In this document: piece by piece, positions 27,831-36,845 of the stretch
Layout: each line of letters begins with the position of its first letter
How positions within the stretch are numbered: position 1 is the stretch's first letter
NCBI RefSeq assembly: GCF_003054225.1
Contig: NZ_QBKQ01000001.1
Span: 310,001-374,000 of the forward strand
DNA from: Christiangramia gaetbulicola
GTDB lineage: Bacteria > Bacteroidota > Bacteroidia > Flavobacteriales > Flavobacteriaceae
Reading direction: 5' to 3'
Length of the DNA stretch: 64,000 nt
Program-made: the position numbers and the translations under genes
Notes under the pieces: generated by a model
Databases searched by the model: none
The model's input: the letters and a program-made list of their open reading frames with translations, nothing else
Told to the model about the DNA's origin: nothing

Positions 27831-28799
27831 ATGAAAAATCAACCGGAAATCATGTTTGAATCGGCCTTTGCTGAGGACACCTTTAAAGGGTTAACCAGCA
27901 ACCCTAAATATCTCCTGTCTAAATATATCTATGATAAGAATGGCGATAAGCTTTTCCAGCAGATCATGGATATGCCAGAATATTACTTAACCAGCAGTGA
28001 ATTCAATATACTGGAATTAAATGCTGAAGATATTGTAGTTTCATTTACCAGCAGCAACGGTATAGACCTGATAGAGCTTGGTGCAGGCGATGGTAAAAAG
28101 ACCAAGATCCTCCTTAAAAAACTAGTTGAAAAAGGACATACCTTCGATTACTTACCTATAGACATCAGTCAGAATGTGCTCGATGAACTGAAGCTATCTC
28201 TTGAGAAGGAAATTCCAGAGGCTAAGGTCAGGGTGCAGCAGGGAACTTATTTTAAAACACTGGAAAAACTTTCAGAATATAATTCCAGAAAAAAAGTGAT
28301 CCTGGTCCTGGGCAGTAATATCGGTAACCTCTCCCATAAAGAAGCGGTAGATTTTCTGGAACATATCGCCCGAGCAATGAGTAAGGAAGATATGTTGTTC
28401 ATGGGATTCGATCAAAAGAAACATCCCCAGAAAATTCTGGACGCTTATAACGATCCGGCGGGGATCACCGAAAAATTCAATAAGAATCTTCTGGTAAGAA
28501 TAAATTCTGAACTACAGGGTAATTTTGATCCCAATAAATTTCTGCACTGGGAAACCTATGATCCTGAAACCGGCACAGCTAAAAGCTTCCTGGTAAGCAA
28601 AGAGGAACAAAAGGTAAATATCGAAAAACTAGACCTGAAAATATCTTTTGAAGCCTGGGAAACGATACATACAGAGATCTCTCAGAAATATGATGATTCG
28701 GTAGTGGAATGGCTTGCCGATGAAGCCGGTCTAATTGTGGAGAAGTCTTTCGCAGACAAGGAAAACTCCTATAAAAATTATATATTTAGAAGAAAGTAA
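27831..28799 (+). CDS. egtD: L-histidine N-alpha-methyltransferase EgtD
   Basis: Trimethylates histidine to hercynine using three SAM, the first step of ergothioneine synthesis. The SAM motif LIELGAGDGKKTKIL lies near residues 81-95, DYLPIDIS follows, and the family-specific segment DAYNDPAGITEKFNKNLL is intact. The 322-residue length is standard. The order egtB-egtD with 13 bases between indicates one operon, so both pathway-defining steps are present. SAM supply comes from metK elsewhere in the window. Confidence 0.95.
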   Translation: MKNQPEIMFESAFAEDTFKGLTSNPKYLLSKYIYDKNGDKLFQQIMDMPEYYLTSSEFNILELNAEDIVVSFTSSNGIDLIELGAGDGKKTKILLKKLVEKGHTFDYLPIDISQNVLDELKLSLEKEIPEAKVRVQQGTYFKTLEKLSEYNSRKKVILVLGSNIGNLSHKEAVDFLEHIARAMSKEDMLFMGFDQKKHPQKILDAYNDPAGITEKFNKNLLVRINSELQGNFDPNKFLHWETYDPETGTAKSFLVSKEEQKVNIEKLDLKISFEAWETIHTEISQKYDDSVVEWLADEAGLIVEKSFADKENSYKNYIFRRK

Positions 28800-28817
28800 C
28801 TTCTAAATAAAAATTGC

Positions 28818-29099
28818 ATGAAAGCTATCTGGAAAGATAAAATTATCGCTGAAAGTTCCAACACCAAGGTGGTTGAGAACAATCATTATTTCCCGCGCGA
28901 AGACATAAAAGAAGAATTCTTTAAACCCAGTGACTCACATACCCGTTGCCCCTGGAAAGGCAAGGCTTCGTATTTTCATATCGAAGTTGATGGAGAGCTC
29001 AATAAGGATGCGGCCTGGTATTACCCGGAAGCAAGCCATGCTGCAAAGCCCATAGAAAATCACGTTGCCTTCTGGAATGGCGTGAAAGTCACTGAGTAA
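28818..29099 (+). CDS. DUF427 domain protein
   Basis: A compact 93-residue cytoplasmic protein with the DUF427 core: VVENNHYFPRED, CPWKGKASYFHIEVDG, AAWYYPEASHAA and VAFWNGVKV. The family has no established reaction, though the fold is a small beta-barrel with conserved Cys/Trp/Tyr. It begins 18 bases after egtD, so it is very likely in the ergothioneine operon. Whether it contributes to that pathway is unknown. Confidence 0.85.
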   Translation: MKAIWKDKIIAESSNTKVVENNHYFPREDIKEEFFKPSDSHTRCPWKGKASYFHIEVDGELNKDAAWYYPEASHAAKPIENHVAFWNGVKVTE

Positions 29100-29138
29100 A
29101 TTCTATTCTAATATAATTTTAGCTAGACTGAAGTAGAA

Positions 29139-29429
29139 TTATACTTCCAGGACGCTGTTCTCTGCGGCTGCGAAATCATTCCACTGGTATCCGTCTGCTT
29201 CAACTTCATTTTCCCACTTCCCGTCAATAATATATTTGAACTCGTATTTATGGTCTACAGGCAGATTTAACTGAGCCTTGAAATTACCGTTCTTATATTT
29301 TTTCAATGCTTCTGAATTCCAATCATTAAAATCACCGGCAACTTCAACTTTGCTGGCATCTTTTGCAGGTACACAGAATGTGATCTTACATTCCGGTTTA
29401 GATTTTAGGTACTGTTTTGTAATTGGCAT
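29139..29429 (-). CDS. Small CBM48/isoamylase early-set domain protein
   Basis: A single-domain protein of 96 residues resembling the glycogen-binding module of AMPK beta and the E-set of branching enzymes. KITFCVPAKDASKVEVAGDFNDW, quoted here only by its key residues F, V-A-G-D-F-N-D-W, is followed by YEFKYIIDGKWENE. Carbohydrate binding is suggested by the conserved tryptophans. It has no catalytic domain and no secretion signal, so it could be a glycogen or maltodextrin sensor/adaptor in the cytoplasm. Convergent with the egt operon. Confidence 0.87.
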   Translation of the reverse strand: MPITKQYLKSKPECKITFCVPAKDASKVEVAGDFNDWNSEALKKYKNGNFKAQLNLPVDHKYEFKYIIDGKWENEVEADGYQWNDFAAAENSVLEV

Positions 29430-29631
29430 GACTACTATTTTTTTAATAATTCATGCTTCAAATTAAAATAATAAAACCCTATAAAACAATAACAATCAGA
29501 ATGTTATGCTTATTTTTTCGAATATCAAAAGGATAAGATGGTTTCTTAGATAAATTGAAAATACGAAAACGATTTTCTAAATATTATTAGTATTTTTATA
29601 AGAGGAATTACCTTTCAAAAAGCTGCTACAT

Positions 29632-30708
29632 TTAGATATTCAGTGCTTTAAAAAGCCTGTTAAGATCCTTTTCGGTATTAAAATAATGCATGCTTACCCT
29701 GATTCCTTCACCGCGAAGTGAGGTAATGATACCTTCACCTTTTAATCTATTGAAGAGTTTTTCATCTCCTTTAATATTGAATAAAGATGCATAATCTTCA
29801 CGTTCCAGGGTCCAGTCCTCCAGTAAGCCGGCACTGGCAAATCTTTTCCTGGCTATGCTTTTAAGCGTATTTATTCTTTCAGAAATAACATCGATCCCTA
29901 TTTGCTGAATGAGATCTATAGCAACCTTCAAACTGCCAAAGTTGAGCGTATCATAATGCCCCGGTTCGAATTTCCCAATGAAGTTACCTTCATGCGCTTT
30001 GTATTTACCCTGTAAGGATCCAAATCCAACATTCTTAGGAGATATCTTTCCCTGTACACTTTCATTAAAAAGAATAAAGCCATTACCGTAACCTGCATTC
30101 ATCCACTTATAACAACTGCTTACCGCGATGTCTATTCCCGATGCATCAAAATCGAAAGCTTCGGTTCCAAAATACTGCGTCCCGTCGGCAATTAGAATAA
30201 GCTCAGGAAATTTCTCCTTGAGCTTTTTCAGGAATTCTACATTTATTTTCACTCCGTTGATCCACTGCACCAGGCTGAAAGCAAAAAAATGCGGCTGCTC
30301 CTTTTCGATCTGGGCAATAATATTCTCTTCCAGGTTTTCATCTATAGTAGCAAAGACCACATTAAAATCCCTGGATTCCACGGCCCAGTTTATAGATGGA
30401 TAATCATTTTCCAGTAGCAGAACCTTACTGGGCTTATCTATGCTTTCAAGTACATTATTAAAGCCATAGGAGAAATTAGGTACCAGGGCCACGCGGTTAG
30501 GCGCACAATGAAAGAAGTTCCCTATGCTTTCCCTAACCCCGGTTAACATGTCTCCCATTTTTTCCTTTAGAACACTGGCCTTTAGAAAGAAATCGAGATC
30601 ATGATCCTGCCGGAATTCCCATACTTTTTCTGGTAATAAGCCAGAAGCTGCGGTATTCAAATAGGTATATTGTTCCAGTACGGGAAAGCCTTTTCTTAAA
30701 TTATCCAT
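29632..30708 (-). CDS. Class V aminotransferase / cysteine desulfurase-like PLP enzyme (EgtE candidate)
   Basis: 358 residues, fold-type I PLP enzyme of the NifS/class V superfamily. The PLP lysine is in AVSSCYKWMNAGYGNGF, and the cofactor aspartate is in LILIADGTQYFG. NTAASGLLPEKV opens the fold and PGHYDTLNFGSL binds phosphate. The ATG at 30708 is chosen; a longer reading would overlap the divergent gene promoter. Substrate is unknown. Because it lies near egtB-egtD, the C-S lyase EgtE, which is also a class V-type PLP enzyme, is an attractive but unproven identity. Cysteine desulfurase and kynureninase-like activities remain alternatives. Confidence 0.88.
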   Translation of the reverse strand: MDNLRKGFPVLEQYTYLNTAASGLLPEKVWEFRQDHDLDFFLKASVLKEKMGDMLTGVRESIGNFFHCAPNRVALVPNFSYGFNNVLESIDKPSKVLLLENDYPSINWAVESRDFNVVFATIDENLEENIIAQIEKEQPHFFAFSLVQWINGVKINVEFLKKLKEKFPELILIADGTQYFGTEAFDFDASGIDIAVSSCYKWMNAGYGNGFILFNESVQGKISPKNVGFGSLQGKYKAHEGNFIGKFEPGHYDTLNFGSLKVAIDLIQQIGIDVISERINTLKSIARKRFASAGLLEDWTLEREDYASLFNIKGDEKLFNRLKGEGIITSLRGEGIRVSMHYFNTEKDLNRLFKALNI

Positions 30709-30713
30709 AAGCG

Positions 30714-30746
30714 TTGGGGAGTTCTTTTGATAAAAATGTAAATTTG
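30714..30746 (+). promoter_or_regulatory. Promoter of the 2TM/folA operon
   Basis: TTG at 30714-30716, 22-base spacer and TAAATTTG at 30739-30746, about 25 bases before the ATG at 30772. Confidence 0.6.
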
Positions 30747-30771
30747 ATACTACACTAATGTAATTGTTATT

Positions 30772-31230
30772 ATGTTTTCTAAAAAGAAAAACACTTCTAA
30801 AATAGATTACGAACAACGTGAATTATACGAAAACGCAAGGAAAAGGGCTAAGCAGAAAAAGAGGCTTTTTCAGCATTTCGTTTTTTTCCTGATCGGCGCC
30901 GTACTGCTCATAATCTTGAATGTAGTTATTGGTTATAAGGTCGAGTTCAAGCCTTTTGGCCAGAACTGGTTTGTCTGGGCCGTACTTTTATGGGGAACTA
31001 TATTCCTTATTCATTTCTTAAATGTTATGGTCGTAGACAGCTTTATGGGTAAGGACTGGGAGGCCAAACAGGTTGACCGGCTTGTAAAAAAACAAAAAGA
31101 AAAGATCGCGCGTTTGCAGGAAAAAATCGAAAAAGAGCATCCTGCTCCAAGGGAAAATGAATACATAGAACCTGATCACCCGCCAAAAAGGATCAGCCCT
31201 GAAAATCCTGATGAACCTATAAATAGTTAA
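30772..31230 (+). CDS. 2TM-domain protein
   Basis: 152 residues: a basic N-terminus, two transmembrane helices (about 34-55 and 65-85) separated by a short loop containing FGQNWFVWAV, then a charged coiled-coil-like tail (about 95-130) and a proline/glutamate-rich end. This matches the 2TM domain found alone or fused to LytTR-type regulators and histidine kinases in Bacteroidota. No catalytic residues are seen. It is first in an operon with folA (6 bases apart). Confidence 0.82.
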   Translation: MFSKKKNTSKIDYEQRELYENARKRAKQKKRLFQHFVFFLIGAVLLIILNVVIGYKVEFKPFGQNWFVWAVLLWGTIFLIHFLNVMVVDSFMGKDWEAKQVDRLVKKQKEKIARLQEKIEKEHPAPRENEYIEPDHPPKRISPENPDEPINS

Positions 31231-31236
31231 TATTTC

Positions 31237-31719
31237 ATGATTACAATGATTGCTGCCGCGGCAGAAAATAATGCCCTGGGAAAAGATAATGACCTTGTCT
31301 GGCACCTGCCAGATGATTTTAAAAGATTTAAAAGGCTTACCTCAGGACATCATATTATCATGGGTCGCAAGACTTTTGAGTCTTTTCCGAAATTATTACC
31401 AGACCGCACCCACGTTATCATAACCCGCAAGGACGATTATAATCCTAAGGGAACCATCGTGGTAAATTCCCTGGAAGAGGCCATAAGAGTATCTAAGCTG
31501 GATGAACAGCCTTTTATCATAGGAGGTGGTGAGATCTATAAAATGGGTATGGATAAGGCTGAAAGAATTGAGCTTACCCGTGTTCATGGCGAATTTGATG
31601 CCGATACCTACTTCCCCGAGATTAACGAGGAAGAATGGAAGCTGGTTGACGAGAAGTTTCATGATAAAGACGAAAAACACGATTACTCCTTCACCTATTT
31701 AACCTATGAGCGCAGGTAG
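31237..31719 (+). CDS. folA: Dihydrofolate reductase
   Basis: Reduces dihydrofolate to tetrahydrofolate with NADPH. Signatures: ITMIAAAAENNALGKDNDLVWHLP (substrate Asp/Trp region; quoted by its ends ITMIAAAAEN and LVWHLPDD), HHIIMGRKTFESFP, and FIIGGGEIYKMG for NADPH. Length 160 is typical. Together with ThyA it completes the thymidylate cycle. Its 3' end overlaps the next gene by 14 bases, indicating translational coupling. Confidence 0.97.
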   Translation: MITMIAAAAENNALGKDNDLVWHLPDDFKRFKRLTSGHHIIMGRKTFESFPKLLPDRTHVIITRKDDYNPKGTIVVNSLEEAIRVSKLDEQPFIIGGGEIYKMGMDKAERIELTRVHGEFDADTYFPEINEEEWKLVDEKFHDKDEKHDYSFTYLTYERR

Positions 31720-32566
31720 GTTTCAAAGTATAATTGAAAATATTTCAGAAGACTTTGGAATAAATCTTACCGAAGCCTCTCCGCTTAGCGGTGGAGATAT
31801 TAACGAGGTTTTTCTTTTAGAGACAGCAACCGAAAAGTTCGTATTGAAACTTAATAATACGAGTAGATTTCCGGGAATGTTCGATGCTGAAAAACTTGCA
31901 CTGGAGAAATTAATTGATCCGGGGGTTATAGATGTACCCAAACCTATAAAGACAGGAACCGAAGATCAATATTCCTACCTAATCCTGGAACACAAGGAGC
32001 CGGCATCAAAAACACCGGACTTCTGGGAGATATTCGGGGAGCAGTTAGCAAAATTACACCGGGAAACCAGGGATACGTTCGGCCTTGAGAAAGACAATTA
32101 TATAGGCAGCCTTCCGCAGTATAATGAAAAACGCGACTCGGCTGCAGAGTTTTATATTGAAATGCGCCTGCAACCACAGCTCGAAATTGCTTCAGATAAA
32201 GGATTTCAACTAAACGTGACAGATAATTTCTTTAAAAACTGTGAGGCTCTCATCCCAAATGAACCACCGGCACTGGTACATGGTGACCTTTGGAACGGCA
32301 ATTACATAGTGAACGAAAAAGGTAAACCCTGTCTAATAGATCCCGCGGTTGCTTTTGCACCGCGCGAAATGGACCTGGGAATGATGAAATTATTTGGAGG
32401 TTTCAATGAAAAGCTTTTCAGCATTTATGATCATACCTTTCCGCTTGAAGAAGGCTGGAAAGAAAGAATAGAATTGTGGCAGTTATATTATTTGCTGGTT
32501 CATCTAAATATTTTTGGTGCCGGATACAAATCGCAGGTGACCAATATAATTCGCAAGTACAGCTGA
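31706..32566 (+). CDS. Fructosamine-kinase family protein
   Basis: 286 residues of the fructosamine/ketosamine 3-kinase family, kinase-like fold. An N-terminal glycine loop (LSGGDINEVFLL) and the invariant lysine (EKFVLKLNN) are followed by the catalytic loop LVHGDLWNGNYIV (Asp/Asn) and the metal aspartate in CLIDPAVAF. In eukaryotes the family phosphorylates glycated protein lysines to trigger deglycation; bacterial members act mainly on ribulosamines or erythrulosamines. It overlaps folA by 14 bases, so it is in the same operon though not obviously related in function. Confidence 0.9.
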   Translation: MSAGRFQSIIENISEDFGINLTEASPLSGGDINEVFLLETATEKFVLKLNNTSRFPGMFDAEKLALEKLIDPGVIDVPKPIKTGTEDQYSYLILEHKEPASKTPDFWEIFGEQLAKLHRETRDTFGLEKDNYIGSLPQYNEKRDSAAEFYIEMRLQPQLEIASDKGFQLNVTDNFFKNCEALIPNEPPALVHGDLWNGNYIVNEKGKPCLIDPAVAFAPREMDLGMMKLFGGFNEKLFSIYDHTFPLEEGWKERIELWQLYYLLVHLNIFGAGYKSQVTNIIRKYS

Positions 32567-32663
32567 TTTTACACTTCTTAACATCGGCATTTCTTTTTTT
32601 AGCAGTTCCTTAGCGCAATAGCCATCTCATCTAAAGTATCTTCATATCAAATAAAAAATAACT

Positions 32664-33164
32664 ATGAGTACTAAAAATTTATATGACGATAAGGCTAGAG
32701 AAAAGATCAAAGAACTTGCAGAAGATATCGATTTTTGCATGCTGGTAACCAACATGGACCAGAAGCCTTTAAGCGCGATTCCAATGTCTACAAAACAGGT
32801 GGACGAACACGGTGCCGTTTGGTTCTTAAGTAAGAGTACCAGCGAGCACAATAAGAATATTGAGAAAGACAGCGATGTACAATTACTTTATAGTGGAACT
32901 TCAGATATGGAATTCCTAAGTATCTATGGTGAAGCATTCATTGAAACTAACCGTGAAGTGATTCATGAGCTATATTCTAAAGCCGATAATGCCTGGTTCG
33001 ATGGGAAAGACGACCCAAGCATTACCGCTATAAAGGTAAACCCGAAAGAAGCATATTACTGGGACAATAAAGACAATAAGCTAGTCACCCTTTTTAAACT
33101 TGGAATGGCTGCCGTAAGTGGCGAAAACCAGGATATTGGAGAAAAAGGAAAATTAGAGTTATAA
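32664..33164 (+). CDS. Pyridoxamine-5'-phosphate-oxidase-like protein (general stress protein 26 type)
   Basis: A 166-residue split-barrel flavin-binding protein. MLVTNMDQKPLSAIPMS and GAVWFLSKSTSEHNKN form the flavin site region, and IKVNPKEAYYWD is typical of the GSP26/YzzA group. Such proteins bind FMN or FAD and are linked to stress responses; none is a true PNP oxidase. Single gene with its own terminator downstream. Confidence 0.87.
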   Translation: MSTKNLYDDKAREKIKELAEDIDFCMLVTNMDQKPLSAIPMSTKQVDEHGAVWFLSKSTSEHNKNIEKDSDVQLLYSGTSDMEFLSIYGEAFIETNREVIHELYSKADNAWFDGKDDPSITAIKVNPKEAYYWDNKDNKLVTLFKLGMAAVSGENQDIGEKGKLEL

Positions 33165-33184
33165 AGACTTGTATTTGTCGGAAG

Positions 33185-33222
33185 AGACCTCATAGCAGCT
33201 CATTTGTTATGAGGTCTTTTAT
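33185..33222 (+). terminator. Intrinsic terminator after the PNPOx-like gene
   Basis: Stem AGACCTCATA / TATGAGGTCT with a T-rich tail. Confidence 0.87.
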
Positions 33223-33238
33223 TTTATGCCTAATTTTG
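33203..33238 (+). promoter_or_regulatory. Candidate fabD promoter
   Basis: TAATTTTG at 33231-33238 fits the -7 consensus; TTTG at 33203-33206 is a possible -33 box at a long spacing of 24 bases and lies inside the upstream terminator hairpin. Confidence 0.45.
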
Positions 33239-33259
33239 CGAAGCTAAAAATTAGAATTT

Positions 33260-34144
33260 ATGAAAGCATATATATTTCCGGGTCAGGGAGCACAGTTCAC
33301 AGGAATGGGACTTGACCTTTACGAAAAATCGGCTGAGGCCAAAGAACTTTTTCACAAGGCAAATGATATTCTTGGATTTTCTATAACCGATATCATGTTC
33401 GAAGGATCGGCTGAAGACCTGAAACAAACCAAGGTTACCCAACCCGCAATTTTTCTTCATTCGGTAATTTTAAGCAAAGTGCTTGGGGATGATTTTAAAC
33501 CAGATATGGTTGCTGGCCACTCTCTTGGAGAATTCTCGGCCCTGGTCGCGAACAACACCCTTAGTTTTGAGGACGGTTTAAAACTTGTATCTCAAAGAGC
33601 ACAGGCGATGCAGAAGGCATGTGAATTAGAACCTTCTACTATGGCCGCAGTTCTGGGACTGGAAGATGAAATGGTGGAAGCCGTTTGTGCTGAAACCGAA
33701 GGTATCGTGGTAGCTGCGAATTATAACTGCCCAGGACAGCTCGTAATTTCAGGAGCTTATGAGGCAGTAGAGAGAGCTTGTGAAAACCTGAAAGAAAAAG
33801 GAGCAAGAAGAGCAATGATCCTTCCTGTAGGTGGAGCCTTCCATTCTCCCCTTATGGAACCGGCAAGAAAAGACCTGGCAGCTGCTATCGAGAACACAAC
33901 TTTCAGCAATCCTTCCTGCCCGGTATACCAAAACGTTAGTACGTTTGCGGTAACCGATAAAGAAGAGATCAAGAAAAATTTAGTATTCCAGTTGACCGCT
34001 CCGGTTAAATGGACGCAGTCTGTACAAAATATGATCAAGGATGGTGCTTCAGAATTTATTGAAGTAGGTCCTGGAAAAGTATTACAGGGACTGGTTAAGA
34101 AAATAGACAGAAGCGCGGAGACCGCTTCAGCAGTGATCCAATAA
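33260..34144 (+). CDS. fabD: Malonyl-CoA:ACP transacylase
   Basis: Loads malonyl groups onto acyl carrier protein for fatty acid synthesis. FPGQGAQFTGMG opens the protein, the nucleophile serine is in GHSLGEFSAL, the substrate arginine in SQRAQAMQKA, and the catalytic histidine in GGAFHSPLMEPA. The 294-residue length is normal. No other fab genes adjoin it; it is monocistronic, bounded by terminators on both sides. Confidence 0.96.
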   Translation: MKAYIFPGQGAQFTGMGLDLYEKSAEAKELFHKANDILGFSITDIMFEGSAEDLKQTKVTQPAIFLHSVILSKVLGDDFKPDMVAGHSLGEFSALVANNTLSFEDGLKLVSQRAQAMQKACELEPSTMAAVLGLEDEMVEAVCAETEGIVVAANYNCPGQLVISGAYEAVERACENLKEKGARRAMILPVGGAFHSPLMEPARKDLAAAIENTTFSNPSCPVYQNVSTFAVTDKEEIKKNLVFQLTAPVKWTQSVQNMIKDGASEFIEVGPGKVLQGLVKKIDRSAETASAVIQ

Positions 34145-34165
34145 CATTTACTTCCCTTATAAGAG

Positions 34166-34196
34166 AAGCCCGGTCCTACGACCGGGCTTTTTTATT
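34166..34196 (+). terminator. Intrinsic terminator after fabD
   Basis: Stem AAGCCCGGT / ACCGGGCTT followed by T-tract. The same core sequence recurs in the terminator at 36717. Confidence 0.9.
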
Positions 34197-34360
34197 TATA
34201 GTTTATTCCCAGCCTGAATTCTCTTAAAACGACAATTAAATTTCTCCTTTATTAATCATTTATATATCTTTCTACCTTCAGGTAAATTTATTGCCAGTTT
34301 AATAACAGTGATCATTCTGCCCTACCTATAGGTCACTGAAATCTTAACCATATCATTCTT

Positions 34361-36712
34361 ATGCTCAAAATTACCCCATTAATTTTGCTAATATTATTTA
34401 GCTTTTCCGTAAAAACATCTGCTCAGGAAGAACAGGATGTAAAGCTTCAGGAGGATTATACCAATTACTTTTCTAACCAGGATAAGTCGGTATATCTGCA
34501 TCTGAATAAAACCACCTTTTTACCCAAAGAAGAACTCTGGTTTGCAGCTTATACCTATCAACCTTTTTCGAATATACCCGATCTAAAAACTACCAATCTC
34601 CAGGTGGCTTTGTTCGATGAAAGGAATAGAAAGATCATTTCCAAGGTAATCCTCGCCAATGGAGGAAAAGGCACAGGTTTCCTGAATCTTAAAAAGCTGA
34701 GACCGGGCACCTATAACCTGGTAGCCAGCCAGGATGGAAATACAAGCAACTTTTTTCAGCAACCAATTAGAATAATATCAGGAAAATCGAAAAGTACCGG
34801 ACCACGAAATTTTGATCTGCAGCTTTTACCCGAAGGAGGTCACCTGCTTGCTGATACCGAAAATTCGGTTGGATTTAAAGTTCTCGACTCCAATGGAGAG
34901 GCCAAAGAAATAGAAGGTTTTTTACTTGACGAAGCTGGAGATACTTTAAAGGCGATCAATTCAAATCAATTTGGAATGGGTAAATTCCAAATCGTTCCAA
35001 AATCAGGAAAAAGCTATCGGGTCGTTACCATGATAGACTCTATCCAAATTTCGACCATGTTACCTGATGCTAAAACTACAGGGATCAATCTTTCTATAGA
35101 AAGACTCGGGAACGATTATATGGCTCGCCTTAACACCAATAAGCAAAGCCTGGACAAGATCGATGATGAAAATTTTAAGATGGTCATACATAATGGTTCT
35201 GAAATAAAAAAGCTTGCTTTCAAATTTGAAAAAGATGAGCTTAGAAAGATCCTTCCTCTAAAGAATGAGATCCTCTTTAACGGGATCAATATAGTAACTG
35301 TTTTTGATGAAGATTTTAATCCTCTAGTTGAAAGGATGATCTATAAGGATATAGCAGACCAAAGGGTTCCTGTTTCTGCTAATTTCGTAAAAAGCCAAAA
35401 TGACAGCCTGGTTCTAAACGTGAGTACAACCCTAGATTCTCTTGCTGCCAATAGTTTGAGCATCTCGGTATTACCGGCTGAAAATAAGTCTTACCACCCA
35501 AAACATAACCTCATTTCACATTTTGAATTGAAACCCTATGTAAAGGGCAATATCGAACATCCGGAATATTATTTCGCCAGCGAGGTCAACCTAAGGCGAA
35601 GGCTTTATGATCTTGATCTTTTATTGCTAAATCAAGGCTGGAGCAAATATGAATGGCCTGAAATTTTTGAGGCAGATAAAACAAGTTCATCTTTAAAAAA
35701 TGGATTTACATTACAGGGAACCGTTAATAACGATAGAACAGAGCCTGGAGATAAAGTCTTCCTTAAATCTGACGAAATTGGATTGTTCGAGATCGTTGAC
35801 CTGGATGAGAATAAAAGCTTCGAATTATCAAGGTTATTTATCCTGGACAGTACTAACATTAGTATTGGGGTCACCCAGGGAAAGAAGCAAAAGATCATAA
35901 AACCAAAATTATACGTTAAAGTCCTTCCGCCAAATGATCATTTCAGTAATCTCAGGCTCTCAGAAGAAGATAAACAGGCAATTTTCGACAATGATAGAGC
36001 AACATATCAACTTGGGGATTACAGAAACTTTATACGCACCGGGGAGTCTTTAGATACTATTACCGTGACTGCGTCCAGGAAAAAAGAGATGGGTATAGAA
36101 AATAATGGTTTCGGGGATAAAGTTGAGATGAATGAAGAGACTAAAAAACAATACTTATTTGTCACCAGCTATATTTCAATGAATGGTTTTAAAGTTAGAA
36201 GAGATAATATGAATGGGCAGGTTTATATTTACAACAGGCGTTTTGGCCGATTGTTCGAACCGGTGATCCAACTGGATGGTGTAACCCTAGTTGATTATTC
36301 CATTCTTTATAATCTTCAAACATCAGACGTAGAGTCGATTTACATCAATCAAAATGGTGGGGCCGTAATGGGAAAGACCAGCTTTGGAGGTATTATTAGA
36401 ATCAATACTCTATCAGGACAAAAGAGAGCAAACAATAGCGGAGACTACTCTCCCAATACCTATGAATTTCTCTCGAATACCGGTTTTGCAAGGGATAAAG
36501 AATTCTATACCCCACAATATCGTTCGTATACCGATGATCTTTTTAATAATTATGGCGTTATAGACTGGAAAAATAATATCAGTCTTAACGAAGATGGAAA
36601 ATCAAGTTTTAAGATCCTGAATACGCTTCAGAATAAAGTAGATCTTTTCATTGAAGGTATGACGGTCGACGGTAAATTAATTTCCGAAAAAATCACCCTC
36701 GAATTAAATTAA
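34361..36712 (+). CDS. Secreted MG2/TonB-plug domain protein
   Basis: 783 residues: signal peptide (LILLILFSFSVKTSA), then beta-sandwich domains of the macroglobulin MG2 type (DKSVYLHLNKTTFLPKEELW; RPGTYNLVASQDG) over about 30-380. A C-terminal TonB-receptor plug-like segment occupies about 560-690 (IQLDGVTLVDYSILYNLQTS, DVESIYINQNGGAVMG). There is no following 22-strand barrel, so it is not a complete TonB-dependent transporter. Such proteins are common in Flavobacteria at the cell surface; function is unknown. Bounded by near-identical terminators upstream and downstream. Confidence 0.84.
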   Translation: MLKITPLILLILFSFSVKTSAQEEQDVKLQEDYTNYFSNQDKSVYLHLNKTTFLPKEELWFAAYTYQPFSNIPDLKTTNLQVALFDERNRKIISKVILANGGKGTGFLNLKKLRPGTYNLVASQDGNTSNFFQQPIRIISGKSKSTGPRNFDLQLLPEGGHLLADTENSVGFKVLDSNGEAKEIEGFLLDEAGDTLKAINSNQFGMGKFQIVPKSGKSYRVVTMIDSIQISTMLPDAKTTGINLSIERLGNDYMARLNTNKQSLDKIDDENFKMVIHNGSEIKKLAFKFEKDELRKILPLKNEILFNGINIVTVFDEDFNPLVERMIYKDIADQRVPVSANFVKSQNDSLVLNVSTTLDSLAANSLSISVLPAENKSYHPKHNLISHFELKPYVKGNIEHPEYYFASEVNLRRRLYDLDLLLLNQGWSKYEWPEIFEADKTSSSLKNGFTLQGTVNNDRTEPGDKVFLKSDEIGLFEIVDLDENKSFELSRLFILDSTNISIGVTQGKKQKIIKPKLYVKVLPPNDHFSNLRLSEEDKQAIFDNDRATYQLGDYRNFIRTGESLDTITVTASRKKEMGIENNGFGDKVEMNEETKKQYLFVTSYISMNGFKVRRDNMNGQVYIYNRRFGRLFEPVIQLDGVTLVDYSILYNLQTSDVESIYINQNGGAVMGKTSFGGIIRINTLSGQKRANNSGDYSPNTYEFLSNTGFARDKEFYTPQYRSYTDDLFNNYGVIDWKNNISLNEDGKSSFKILNTLQNKVDLFIEGMTVDGKLISEKITLELN

Positions 36713-36716
36713 CATT

Positions 36717-36752
36717 GAAAAAGCCCGGTCAAACGACCGGGCTTTTTTTTAT
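36717..36752 (+). terminator. Intrinsic terminator after the MG2/plug gene
   Basis: Stem AAGCCCGGTC / GACCGGGCTT with a 4-base loop and T8. Confidence 0.92.
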
Positions 36753-36845
36753 TATTCTTTCGGATCTATCTGAACCTGGTTAAATTCTCTATATGAGACC
36801 CTGAAATCAATTCAGGATTACACCATGGATCTTAGAAGATCGATT

